A stretch of 64,000 nt of DNA from Anticarsia gemmatalis (taxonomy: Eukaryota; Arthropoda; Insecta; Lepidoptera; Erebidae). Location: assembly GCF_050436995.1 (NCBI RefSeq), contig NC_134776.1:19323001-19387000 (forward strand), given 5' to 3'. Positions 36,833 to 48,078 of this stretch are shown here, piece after piece. Within the stretch, counting starts at the first letter, position 1. Each line of letters starts with the position of its first letter. Under the pieces are notes generated by a model. The model saw only the letters and a list, made by a program, of their open reading frames with translations. It was not told the DNA's origin and searched no databases. Made by a program: the position numbers and the translations under genes.

Positions 36833-36984
36833 GCAACAGTCGACAACTGTCGCGCAACAGCCGGCAACAGAAAGTGGCACCGTCTGCCGGCGACACAATG
36901 CAGTTAAATATTAAAAGTACAGTTAGCAGCGTCAGTTAACCAGTGATTGGGTGCAGTTAGCTCGTAATTGAACTGCCTAACTGT
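36833..36984. promoter_or_regulatory. Cluster of Myb-core (AACNG) motifs
   Basis: Ten AACNG cores, counting both strands: gcaacag, caactgt, caacag twice, four cagtta-type sites (36,901, 36,920, 36,933, 36,954) and two aactg sites (36,971, 36,979). AACNG is the core recognised by animal Myb proteins. The block is more GC-rich than its flanks. Binding is inference only. Confidence 0.35.
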
Positions 36985-37044
36985 ACCGCGCGGATTTTTG
37001 TCTCGCGTTCAAACCTTACGTAATTGGAGTGTGAGGTTTTTCAA

Positions 37045-37258
37045 CTGTAATTGTTAGACTGTGGCTGATTTTGTTAATCTGTGGTCGTTTTTGAATGAGA
37101 TTTTTGGGCTGTAGACTGTACAATAGATTAGTTACGCTATGTAGTAGTTAGTTTTGTAAATAAAATACAATGTGTTAGTAAAAAGCATAAGAAACGCCCG
37201 TAATTGACATTTTCACAAGTTCAGGCGGTACCAGTTTCATTCCCTGCTTTATTAAAGA
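37045..37258 (+). repeat. Local duplication, copy 1
   Basis: gactgtggctgattttgtta, then tgtggtcgtttttgaatgag, gactgtacaatagattagtt and gctatgtagtagttagtttt. The same blocks in the same order recur at 37,452-37,650 with scattered differences. A Helitron-like fragment separates the copies. Confidence 0.85.
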
Positions 37259-37440
37259 CTAGCTGACTCGCGCAACTTCGCTTGCGTCTCAAGAGAATCA
37301 TAATTTTCCCCGTTTTTGTAACATTTTTCATTTGTACTCTGCTCCTATTGGTCGTAGCGTGATGATATATAGCTTATAGCCTTCCTCGATAAATGGGCTA
37401 TCTAACACTGAAAGAATTTTTAATATTTTATACTTATTTT
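37259..37440 (-). mobile_element. Helitron-like element, truncated
   Basis: In reverse orientation it ends ...tcagCTAG, with T beyond (at 37,258), preceded by the hairpin-forming text around cgcaagcgaagttgcgc. Its interior matches the intact element at 40,907-41,150 (cattgtactctgctcctatt, gggctatctaacactga, inverted). The 5' TC end is missing. Confidence 0.7.
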
Positions 37441-37451
37441 TTATACTTATT

Positions 37452-37650
37452 GGTAGACTGTGGCTGATTTTGTTACTCTGCGGTCGTTTTTGAATGAGAT
37501 TTTTGCTGTAGACTGTACAATAGATTAGTTTCGCTATGTAGTAGTTAGTTTTGTAAACAAAATAAAATGTGTTAGCAACAAAAACATAATTTACATTCTC
37601 TCAGCTTCAGTAGGTACCAGCTTATTTTTCTGTCTTGCTAAAGACATGAG
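37452..37650 (+). repeat. Local duplication, copy 2
   Basis: gactgtggctgattttgtta, then tgcggtcgtttttgaatgag and gactgtacaatagattagtt. It corresponds to 37,045-37,258 and also ends in aaagac, the point where copy 1 received the Helitron-like insertion. Confidence 0.85.
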
Positions 37651-39517
37651 ACTTAATATACTTAAATGTTTATAATTTTAATGTGTCTGTGTGACGACAA
37701 GGAGGTAATTTTGTGTATTCATCGTGTAATTAAAAGAGTTTTACATTGTCCCTCCAAGAATGACACTTGGAATATATTAGCTTAACTTACCTTAAATTCT
37801 AAATAACAACAAATAGAGAATTCTTGTTGTAATAACAGCAAAATCGAATAAAATATTGAGCGCCATTTTAGAGCGCACAATCTTTAAATTTATATACATT
37901 TTCCCGTAATTTATATAATGTATACAAATTAAAGGAAAATTTTGTTCATTTTTTGTAAAATTTACATAGTGTTCCGTCACACAACATCATTAGTGATTAT
38001 ATATATTCTTTCTTGCATACTTTATTAGGTATGTACAAATAATTTAATTACATACTTTTAATTCTAGTTTCTAAGTGTATATATGTAATGTAAATATTGT
38101 ATATCTACTTACATATGTGTGTAAATTCGCTTCCATGTTGATCTGGGGACGAAAGAAAAGAGTGTATCAGATTCTTCGAGTCCCACGCAAATTGGTACAG
38201 TAATTTAGAAATAAGAGAGTATACAAAAGGAAATATGTTTTATTAGATTTCCATTAATATACCAAATCAACATGCAAGGAATTATTACAATATAGTTTGA
38301 AGGTAAAAAGTTAATGCCGGTTCAAGTTTAAAGATTACAAAATTATTTATGATACTAGCTGTAACCCGCGGCATCGTTCGAGCTGATTTCCTTAGTGATT
38401 TAATGACAGTTTTAGGAAGAATGTTTCGTAATATAAAATGTATTATTATTATATTGTTATAAGTGATAATTTTTGAAGATAAGAAAAAATAGAATAAAAT
38501 CATTTTGATGAATCGTCAAGTCTCATTCTTCTCCTCGAATCTTAACCTCTAAAACATCGCACGCCAAATAATATTTTCCATAAACAAAAATTCCTAGCAG
38601 TTATCGATCTCGACAGTAGTTTATTAAAACGACTCTTAAAACTTGAAAACAAGCTTCAGTTCTCGGAAACTCCAAGTATCGGTCCCTTTAACTAACCCTA
38701 CCCTTAAGAAACAACCGCGAATAGACAAAAAAGGGTTTTTACCCCCTCAAATAAACACTCATCTATAATTTATAAACGCCTTTCACAAAAATACTGTCTC
38801 ATTTAATAGAGGATATAAAGTTCAAAATCGCTTGCATTTTATTCCACTTTTTAGTTCAAATGCGACCCGCGTTTTGTTTCGTGTGAAACGAATATCGACT
38901 TTATTGAACCAAACAATAGTATGAAATAGAAAGTGTTGTTTTGCTATTTGATAATATGCTTTAAGTCTGAGTATATAAGATGTAGTTTTGTTTAAATCGT
39001 TTGTTTTATTGTCAGTCGTCTAGTTAATGATTGTAGGTGATATTGAGCCTTATATGTTAGTAATATGGTTGATTTTACGGTAACAGTGGTGTATTCTTAA
39101 TAGTACGGTATGTTTATATAGTATATAGCTAATTACGGAGGCGATTATCTAAATGATATTGATTATGTCATGATAATCACCTCTTAAGATGCTATGATAT
39201 AAACGAGAAGCTTCCGTAGAAAGTATTAAGAAAAATAATAGTATTATTTGTACAGGGTAGCCGGCGTACACAACTTCACTCAAGTTTCTAATAGTGTATG
39301 CGGCTGCAAGTCTCAAGTTCGATTTCCGGATCGAACAAATTGTTATATAGTCTTTTCTATTTTAAATAATGATTAGTATGTTTCAAATAGTAGCCCTAGG
39401 TTGTCAATGTAATAGATTTTTGTTTGACACCCAAATCGATTTGCGTGTTGTGTAGCTGCAAAGACTTTACGGACAAACAGTCTTTCCAATTTACAATATT
39501 AATTAATATGTAAATAA
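37651..39517. other. Unassigned AT-rich DNA with small repeat relics
   Basis: At 38,354 ctagctgtaacccgcggcat is an inverted element end. At 39,290-39,345 gcggctgcaagtctcaagtt and cgatttccggatcgaacaaa form a decayed SINE head. Otherwise nothing. Confidence 0.4.
39503..39515 (+). repeat. Left 13-bp direct repeat flanking element
   Basis: ttaatatgtaaat, identical to 40,011-40,023 immediately after the element. Confidence 0.8.
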
Positions 39518-39553
39518 TCCATACTTTACTAATATTATAAATGCGAAAGTAAC

Positions 39554-39596
<43 letters not shown>

Positions 39597-40010
39597 GCTA
39601 CTCAATCACGCCTAAACTACTGAACCAATTTGCATGAAATTTGGTATGGAGATATTTTGACACCCGAGAAAGGACATAGGCTACTTTTTACCCCGGGAAA
39701 ATGACGCATTTCCCGGGAAAATTCAAGTGGCGAACGAAGTCGCGAATAATCAACATTATAATGACATTGAAATAACAAAATTCCGTTGTCATGGCAACTG
39801 TTTTAATGGCGGATATGCCTTAGCGCGACTTCGTTATATTAAGAGATATAAATAATTTTGAGAATATTTGCGTGAAAAAAAAAACATACTTTATATCATC
39901 ACGCTGCGACCAATAGGAGCAGAGTAACAGTAAAAAGTGTTACAAAAACGTGGAAAATTCTGACCCATTCTCTCTTATGTGACGCAAGCGAAGTTGCGCG
40001 GGTCAGCTAG
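39516..40010 (+). mobile_element. Composite non-autonomous element with microsatellite
   Basis: The 5' half, tccatactttactaatatta, then tataaatgcgaaagtaactc, a pure (CTGT)n run (39,556-39,598) and gaaccaatttgcatgaaatt, follows the microsatellite-bearing lepidopteran pattern (MINE-1/Lep1 type). The 3' half, catcacgctgcgaccaatag to the hairpin cgcaa/ttgcg and tcagCTAG, is the Helitron-like family of 40,907-41,150. It is thus a chimera of two families. It is flanked by 13-bp direct repeats, unexpected for a Helitron. No coding frame; the 69-codon minus frame through the CTGT run is a translation of the microsatellite. Confidence 0.75.
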
Positions 40011-40023
40011 TTAATATGTAAAT
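40011..40023 (+). repeat. Right 13-bp direct repeat flanking element
   Basis: ttaatatgtaaat, identical to 39,503-39,515. Confidence 0.8.
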
Positions 40024-40906
40024 GACTAATTTATTAATTTACTGGTAGTACGGATTTCCGTGTAAGAGTAGTTAGCAGTAGTTTGAAGCTAGCCAACCGC
40101 TTCTTCAAAAACTGTTCAAATAAAATGCTCAAAAGGAACTCTTTATTAAGAACTATTTAAATAACTTAAAGATGAAGGTTTCCTTATGGTGTTCATCTTC
40201 ATTAGTCTTTCAATCTTTTGGAACTTTTAATGTTTTAGGTCTTGTATATTCCTGCTCGGAGCAATTTAAACAGTAACTGTATATTTTTATAATATTTTTA
40301 ACTACTTTCTGCCCACGACTTTGTTTTAAAGGAAATGTTTCTCGGAGTAAAAATAGTCTTAGTTCACAATATAAACTACTTGTGTACTGATGCTGGTGTA
40401 CCATGTAAAAAAAAGAAAAAAATATAATAATTTTGGTTATACAACTGTAGTATTGTATAATCTAAATTATTATAATCTTTTCAATCAAATCTGTATCAAT
40501 TGAATGAAAACACATGAGAAGCAACAACTTTCAAATGAAACACAATATAAAATTTCCATTAAAATCGGTCAAACGGAGAAAAAGTTGAAACAAAAAATAA
40601 ACCCAACAAATGAATGTAGAACCTCCTCTTTTTTGAAGTCGGTCAATAGAAGTGACCACAAACGAAACTTGAATAAATGTTTGTCAACAGTTTTATAATC
40701 GGCTTATTTTCAACGCTGGTTTGTTCCACACTCGTTCTAATCTCTCAATAGTACGCTAGCCTTTGCTCGCGGATGCACACGTTTTTTCTGTGATTTTCAT
40801 TTCACTGTATCCTGCGTGTTATACCCAGGTATAAGCAGAAATGTGTAAAATACACTTCTCACCATTTTCGCGGAACGAGCCCACGTTACTGAACTCCGGG
40901 ATACTA

Positions 40907-41150
40907 TCTATACTAATATTATAAAGCTGAAGAGTTTGTTTGTTTGTTTGAACGTGCTAATCTCAGGAACTTACTGGTCCGATTTGAAAGATTCTTTCAC
41001 TATTAGATAGCCCATTTATCGAGAAAGGCTATGTATCATCACGCTACGACCAATAGGAGCAGAGTACCAGTAAAAAATGTTACAAAAACGGGGAAAATTA
41101 CGACCCACTCTCTCTTATCTGACGCAAACGAAGTTGCGCGGGTCAGCTAG
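40907..41150 (+). mobile_element. Intact short Helitron-like element
   Basis: Begins TCtatactaatattataaag directly after an A and ends tcagCTAG directly before a T, as Helitrons do (insertion between A and T, 5' TC, 3' CTRR). A stem, cgcaa/ttgcg, with a six-base loop lies eight bases before the CTAG end. There is no target duplication. At 244 bases it encodes nothing, so it would need a Rep/helicase in trans. Fragments at 37,259, 39,516 and 44,472 belong to the same family. Confidence 0.75.
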
Positions 41151-41335
41151 TAAAATATATTAGCATTTTTTAATAGTATTCTTAGAAGCCATATGTTAGT
41201 CGTTTCTTTCCAGGATTATAGTTTTCCACGTTAATTAGATTTCATTAGACTAAATTCACTTTGTTTCTTTATTCCTGTATAAAACAATAGTAGTAAGTTA
41301 TAATATATAATTTCTTCTAATAATACTTAATTGAA

Positions 41336-41560
41336 GAGTTATTTTGTTTGAAAGCGCTAATCTCAGGAACTACCGGAACGAATAGAAAAAATAAATCGTG
41401 TTAAATAAGTAATAAGTCTATTTATTGAGGAAAGCTATAGGCTATCATATTACGCTATGACTAACCGGACTGTGGCAGCAAAAAAAATGTTGAAAAACAT
41501 AAGAAAACTAAAGTCCACGCGGACGGAGACGCGGGCGACCGCAAGTTTAGTATAAGTAGA
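41336..41560 (+). mobile_element. Degraded Helitron-like relative
   Basis: gttattttgtttgaaagcgc, then taatctcaggaactaccgga, gaggaaagctataggctatc and catattacgctatgactaac, ending near aagtccacgcggacggagac and gcgggcgaccgcaag. It is clearly related to 40,907-41,150 but heavily mutated, with a different 3' end. Confidence 0.6.
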
Positions 41561-42940
41561 TAAATAGTTCAATATTAGTAAATTTAACTGTCATTCAAAT
41601 AACAATTACACAAGCTATAGTCTTACAACTTAGTTAAAAGCCTTGTATGCAAGGTTCGCGGCTGGTGACCGCCTAAATAGTACAGAATTTAGAACATCAG
41701 TGACGGAAAAGCTATGTAGCTGACGGTAGAATTAAAATATCAGTGATCCTCAGACTTATGCAGCTGACTGATCTATTCGATACACCTAATTGTTTGCAAT
41801 ACACAGAATTGTTAATTATAATCTAAATAAATTGTACATGTTAATACCCTCTACTAAGTTGTCGGCCTATAGTTTGTATACGACACATATCTCATAACTA
41901 ATTCTGTAGATATAAAAGCGAAAAGCTGCTTTAAAAATAGTAAACGAACGTGGCCAAAGTCACGGGCCTAGGTAGTGTAAAAATGTACATCTAGGTCAGT
42001 CCATTAGATTATGTTCAGTATTGATGTTGTAAGGTCGCAAACGATCGAGGTTCGATTCCAAAACTGTGTCATGTGGAAGCCATCTTGGTGACGTCATAGT
42101 GACACTGAACTTTCCTTATCGTAGCTTGGTAAAGTGGCAACATTTTATTTTTATGAAATTATTTCTATTATAGATATATTTATGACTTTTGATAATATTA
42201 TAAACGGTCTAAATAAGACAATATATAAACAAAAAAATTGTTTCGTTTGGGATTTGAACCCGTAACACTACAATATAAGTTATGAATGTTCTTCCACAAT
42301 AGCCTTAGGCCAAGAGATGTAGTCAAAATGGTCATAATATGAGATTAATTTAGTTTTATAAGGCGGAACTAAATGACAATCTTATATGGCTTGTTTTGTC
42401 TTGATAGTTGACGATTACCAATTAAAAGTGATGACTGTAAAGTCTCATATTAATAGCCCAGACTGTAATATATCCAGCAAATTGTAATAATTAAGTAGTT
42501 CTATTCGAAATAACGCAAATAAAACCTTAAAGTGCCCATTCCGTCTCTCTACATCCCCTATATAACCCACTATATAAAAGTTCAGTTTGTTGTTGAACAT
42601 CAATAAATCCCGCAATACTCAATCCAATTACTTCCACGCATGAAATTAACGCGATTAAAACCGCGCGCTATAACATGTCCGGATCGACCCGCGGGGAAAC
42701 ACAAACACTATATTATGTTTCATACAAACTTAAGAAAACTATCCTCTCTTAAGTAAGAAAACATAATAATAACCCATCCAATTCAGCACATATTACGTTA
42801 CCCAACTCTCAGATAACTTGTTTACATACATTCAAAGGCAACGATTCAATAAGTGCACTTTTTTTATTATAATCGTGCCTCCTTTATGATTGTACACGTA
42901 TATAAGAATAACAATCGAAAGCTAGGGAGCTTTTTGTTCG
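41561..42940. other. Unassigned DNA with SINE-head relics
   Basis: Forward relic at 42,030-42,070 (gaggttcgattccaaaactg) and an inverted one at 42,245-42,310 (tttgggatttgaacccgtaa). No exon supported. Confidence 0.4.
42079..42096. promoter_or_regulatory. YY1-type site next to full CRE
   Basis: GCCATCTTG (42,079-42,087) and TGACGTCA (42,089-42,096) are one base apart. The first motif is also present in the island at 19,219-19,227. Confidence 0.3.
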
Positions 42941-43110
42941 AAGGCGAAACTTACAAACGTACCCCGTCCCTTTCTCGCTCATTGTCAAACAGCTGTATCT
43001 ATCTCGCGTTACGTTCGCGCGACCATGAATAAAATAGCACGGACTGCCGCTGTCCGTCTCACTCTTACCACCGGTTTCATCGCACGGGGAAAGAGACAGC
43101 GAGTAAGGGT
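42941..43110. promoter_or_regulatory. CpG-richer block with GAGA-like strings
   Basis: ccccgtccctttctcgctca, then cgcgttacgttcgcgcgacc and ggggaaagagacagcgagta. The frames crossing it lack splice sites that I trust. Could be a promoter or enhancer. Confidence 0.22.
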
Positions 43111-44471
43111 AGAAATGCAATAAAACTGAGAAGCCTACACGGGAGATTGCGCCTATACAGACTTATGGAATGTTTTATTTGTTCAAAATATACCTCCCGA
43201 CGTGTTAATTTCCGTTTAATTTCACATAATTTGATTTTAAATGTGGTTGGGGTATGAGTGTAATGGCTGAAAAATTGACTATTTTAATTTCGACACACAA
43301 ACATCACTTTAACTATATCACACAAACAATTTACTGTCAAAAAGACACTCAAAAGTATAGTTAATAACACAAAAACACATACTTCTATCAAATAAATATC
43401 GCCATGTAAGTTATCATATGAAAACTGTTTGTTGCTAAGTCCGTACTAGTTAGTTCAACGTATGCAACACACCGGCTATATAACGACTAGATATGACGGG
43501 TTGTTAGCGTACACACGTCATTGATAGATCGGCTGAGCGGCTGTATGCAGGCAGCGATGAATATCGGTCACTGCTACGGAGTTTTAACGCTTTATGAATG
43601 AATATTCTCGTCATATAGTCTAAAGTTACTGGTTGTATCTATTTTTAATGCTTTCATTTATGTCGCGTGTGATTTCATATTATTTACGTGAGGTATCTTC
43701 TTTGTTTTTCAAGGTTAAAAGAGGTTTAAATAAATTGGGTGTAAAATGGCCAGTTATTATCATTTGATTGTTTTACAGGGTAAAAAGAGGTTCAAAATAG
43801 TTTCAGTACAAAATAGCCAGTTATTATACTTTTATCACATATTGATTTTTTAGAAATTAAACATAGGTTTGATCCGTGAACAGACGCGTTAAATTGTTCT
43901 TTGTCGTTCTCTACAGTAAGAATCGTGTTTGTTATTATGTTTTACAAAATTACAACAACTTAGACTTCCATTTCATCCGACATTTACTTTAGCGGAAATC
44001 AGTCTAGAATTTTATTCTACTTTATTCAGTATAACATTATTTACCATCCATAAAAAAGCCTTTGTCAAACGGACTTGCGAAAACAGGCCATATAATGAAG
44101 AACTACAGAAATCGAACCTGCTTCTTATGTCTATGGGTCACCAAATCAACATCTGTTTATAACCTAACAGATTGTAATAAAAAGTTACCCTTAACTTTAA
44201 ATCATAATTGTAAAATTTAAAAACGCAAACTGAATTTTAAAAAAGCTTTAACAAAAGTTACAACAAACGGAATGTGAACCTGTGATCTTTGACATGAACT
44301 GTGTAACCTCGCCGGCGGTTCAGTGCAATAGCCTTGGGTCTAACATTAGCACTGGCCGCACTACACACCGTACGACTGACCTTAACACCGATTACTACCA
44401 CTACTGAACTTTTTACTACACATTAAATTTAATATTTAAAAAATATTCTTTTCAATAAAAATATTATTAAA
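43111..44471. other. Unassigned AT-rich DNA
   Basis: Only an inverted SINE-head-like relic at 44,270-44,340 (gaatgtgaacctgtgatctt). No gene supported. Confidence 0.4.
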
Positions 44472-44726
44472 GACCCGCGCAACTTCGCTTGCGTCACATA
44501 AGAGAGAATGGGTCAGAAATTCCCCGTTTTTGTAACACGTTTTACTGTTACTCTGCTCCTATTGGTCATAGCGTGATGATATATAGCCCAAAGCCTTCCT
44601 CGATAAATGGGCTATCTAACACTGAAATATTTTTGCAAATCGGACTAGTAGTTGCTGAAATTAGCGCGTTCAAACAAACAAACAATCAAACAAACAAACT
44701 CTTCAACTTTATAATATTAGTATAGA
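44472..44726 (-). mobile_element. Helitron-like element, 3' end lost
   Basis: On the reverse strand it begins TCtatactaatattataaag after an A and matches the 40,907-41,150 element throughout, up to the hairpin text (cgcaagcgaagttgcgcggg). The final tcagCTAG is missing at 44,471, so it is truncated there. Confidence 0.75.
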
Positions 44727-44842
44727 TCAGTTTATTACCTATGTTTTTAAAAAGTATATTGTAATGAAAAGCTTAGTGACTATTAAGTCAAAGAAATATT
44801 GAAGTAGCATTATTTTTAAAAGTATTCTACAGTTATTGTAAA

Positions 44843-44966
44843 CGGCTTTATATGACAAGATGTATGAATGCGAATGAAAGCAAGGGACATTTGTAAGGAT
44901 CAGACAAAGTAGCATTCTCTACCACTATAGAGAACGGCATGATTTTATGTATGTATGTATGTATGT
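44843..44966 (+). repeat. LINE 3' end with (ATGT)n tail
   Basis: gtaaacggctttatatgaca (from 44,838), then agatgtatgaatgcgaatga, aagcaagggacatttgtaag and aacggcatgattttatgtat, followed by pure atgt repeats. This is the cleanest copy of this family in the window, but it has no intact reverse transcriptase. Confidence 0.65.
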
Positions 44967-45409
44967 CTAAAGTTTTATCTTCATCTTATGGTACACAATG
45001 CGTATTTATTTTTAAACATATTCATAAATCATCACCTTAAAGTATGCAATAATTCTCCAATAATTTTTAATGGTCAACTTAGTGCCCAAGTTGTTCAATA
45101 TGTGAAATGTAGTGAGGCTATTGACTCATAACCAGCTGACTAATGAAATTATAGCAAACGTTTGAAAGAATTTGTCAGATTTCAACTTATTTAGCTTACA
45201 AGATAGCTAAATCAAATATACTAAATAATAAATTAAAAATCGTGGCCAGGAGTTTCTTGCAAGCTTCTATCATTGCCCCTACTTTCCGCACTGGTAGTAA
45301 ATTCACTCTATATTTCACAATCATATTTATTTATGAATAAATAAATGTATTATTTAAAGTGTTTAGATAGCTATCACTAAAAAAACAATACTAAAAATAA
45401 ACAGTAAAT

Positions 45410-45680
45410 AGTCGAATGTCCGGGCCAGTGGTGTCCAAATAGAGGTGGCGAGAGTCAGACTTGACACAGCATGCATAGTAGATGGCCGTGACGGACGCGC
45501 ACTCCGCCGCACAGAGTAGATCGAACAATAACTACCGAACATGCACCGTAATGCCAATCAATTCAGTTCGGTTAAATCAATGTGTAGTTTTAAAGTTGCG
45601 CGCACATTGTTGTGTAGAAATGTTTCGTGGGATGAGGGTTCTTGCTGCAGTTTGTAATGTTCAGTGTGTAACGGCATAAA
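45410..45680. promoter_or_regulatory. CpG-richer block, possible promoter
   Basis: atggccgtgacggacgcgca, then ctccgccgcacagagtagat. An initiator-like attcagttcgg lies near 45,560. The 65-codon plus frame across it overlaps a minus-strand frame of similar length and has no donor. Confidence 0.2.
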
Positions 45681-47782
45681 ATACTTAATTATTTTGAATT
45701 TTTTGAAGTGAATGTAAATTAAAATCAAACTCCGTTTAGCTAACTATTTATTATATTTGACGGACGGTTAAAAATATATTTGTTAAAGAATTTATAGAGA
45801 CTATTCGATTCAGAGATTGCTTTCTACAAACTAACATTTTTAACTTAGTTGTATTGTTTTGTTTTGTATGTAGAAATATTAAATTACTTTATTTTCACAC
45901 ATAATTATTATAATGGTCTATCTAAACGATTAATAAACTGTACGTAAAAGTAAAACTTACTCATAAATTCATATCCATAGAGATTTATTACGACAAACAC
46001 GGTTCAAGGTACTTAAAAATAGCAACATTATTTCTGCAAATAAAATGTAAAAACATTCGTTCCGTAGGACAAAACCTTCCATGTATTTCCAGTGTGAACG
46101 GAGCTCTATGTGTAAATAATATCGATTGAGAAACATAGCCACTACCGTTTAGTGTGATAATCCGATTATGACTCTCAATACGTGAATTATTAATCACATT
46201 TTATTACAAAATTGCTTGCGAGTGTCACTGACTTTCTCGGTGTAAGCAAAGCATAATAAAACGTACTTATGTAATTCTATTTTACTATAAAAATTACGTT
46301 TTCCTACCCATTAAGATATGGTTGGGATTAGATATTCTGAAAAATGTACATTTGCGGTAGACGGAAATTTTGCACCACGTCGCGATTTTTTTATATGAAG
46401 TATTAATCCTGCTACAATATTATTAAAGTGAAAGTTTAAGAGAATAGATTTATGTTTGTAACTTTGACATAAAAAAACTAGTGTACATATTTTGATGAAA
46501 TTTGAAATATAAAATAAAAATATTTATAACTCAGACTAAATCTTTTTACGCAGACTTAGTAATAAGCGGACGTTTATCATTTATATTATTCATACAGTTA
46601 TAGTGTATTAAATGCTACTGAAATAAATATTAAAGTCACGAATAAAATGGTTAACTTGATAGTAATTAAAATGTCTATAAAAATGGATGCAGTCAAATAC
46701 AATGTTTTAAATAAATGTACCAACTTACTGATAGTAAACAATGCATTGAATATTTTATTGAATCTATTAAACTATAACTGCAAGTACAGCCTTATTTTTA
46801 TTTGTGTGAATCACCCTTGATGCATGAAAAACTGTAATTATTAATTCAGAAAAACATATTGTGCTTTTTATCCGACTTCTGAAAAAGGAGTAGGTTATCA
46901 ATTCTTTCTTTTTTTTCAATTAGGTTCTTTAGAGACCTAAAAACGCTACTTGTTATGATCAATTAAAACTTCTTAGATTAAAATAAATAAATAATTAATC
47001 TATAAAATATTTACTTGTCGTCCAAACTGTATGTCTATGGCATTGTTTAAAACTAATCTATACTTTTCCGAGATATCATTTATAGCCACCTACCAACTAA
47101 TTCTACATAAAAGAAAGTCAGATAAAAACGCTTCCATATTTATATAATGACTTTTGGGACATTAAATAACATTATAATAATATCTGCAAGTTATTAATCA
47201 AAACAAAAATTATTTCAGTAACTTGTACAACTTTAATGTAAATCTTACACCGAGACCTCCTTATAAGTAAATTTAATGACAAATTATAATATGGTACAAC
47301 TGGTGTACAAGAAAAATCAAATTGGAAACATAAAAAAAACTATCAGACTAAGGACATTAAGCAAAATAAAAAGTTAAATAGACTATCCACACAAAAGAAA
47401 AACCATATTTGTAACTAGTAATGTTCTTTCACAAATACAGCCTTTTTACAGGTCTATACATGCATTTGAAGACCAACCTGTCATTACAGGCTGAAGGAAT
47501 AATTTCTTTTCGCAAAGAACCGAACAACGGCTAAGGAAGTAGTTATTACAATACGTACGGTTAAATAACTAATGCATTTGAGACTGCGATGTGTGTAATT
47601 ATTGCAACACCGTTTTTTTAAATTGTATGTTAAATATGTGTTTTAATAAGTCAGAATAGAGTAATATACTGTCTCATTTAGCACTAAGTTTATATGTATT
47701 TTAAAGTTATAGAAACGGAATAAGTCATTCTCCTTTCGGTGTATTAATTTCCAGTTGTTTTATTTTGTAAGTATTTTCCCAA
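45681..47782. other. Unassigned, very AT-rich DNA
   Basis: At 46,430-46,580 taagagaatagatttatgtt and tttgatgaaatttgaaatat are remnants of a CTAG-type element interior. Nothing else. Confidence 0.4.
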
Positions 47783-47851
47783 TTTAGTAAGTTGCCTAAC
47801 TTACTAAAAAAAAATTTTTTTTTTTTTTAGTAAGTTAGGCAACTTACTAAA
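47783..47851. repeat. Perfect 32-bp inverted repeat, nested
   Basis: The left arm 47,783-47,814 and right arm 47,820-47,851 are exact inverses separated by five T. Each arm contains its own smaller inverted repeat, agtaagtt/aacttact, around gcct or aggc. Immediately downstream lies an inverted repeat-tail relic (aatacacccgcgtttcgcca). Confidence 0.9.
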
Positions 47852-47998
47852 GTTTAATGAAATACACCCGCGTTTCGCCATTTACTATGTTAATTCCATG
47901 TAATAGGGGGCAAACCTATTGCCATATATTAGGCACGTTACGAAACCGCGGACTATTGTTGAGAATAATTCGATATAAATTAGCAAAAGTCCAATATC

Positions 47999-48078
47999 AA
48001 TTTGTCCGAACTGGGAATTGAGCCTGCGATCCTGCGGTCTGCAGTTGGATATAAAACCTACCAAGGCATAGAGGCAAA
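47999..48078 (-). repeat. SINE head (inverted)
   Basis: actgggaattgagcctgcga, then tcctgcggtctgcagttgga and accaaggcatagaggca. Inverse of the 'gcctctgtggc...ggttcgaatcc' head at 10,269. Confidence 0.6.

Noticed and set aside
39396..39605. Minus-strand frame with repeated QTDR
   Set aside because: It is a translation of the (CTGT)n microsatellite inside a mobile element.
44489..44725. 78-codon plus-strand frame
   Set aside because: Lies wholly within the inverted Helitron-like element at 44,472-44,726.
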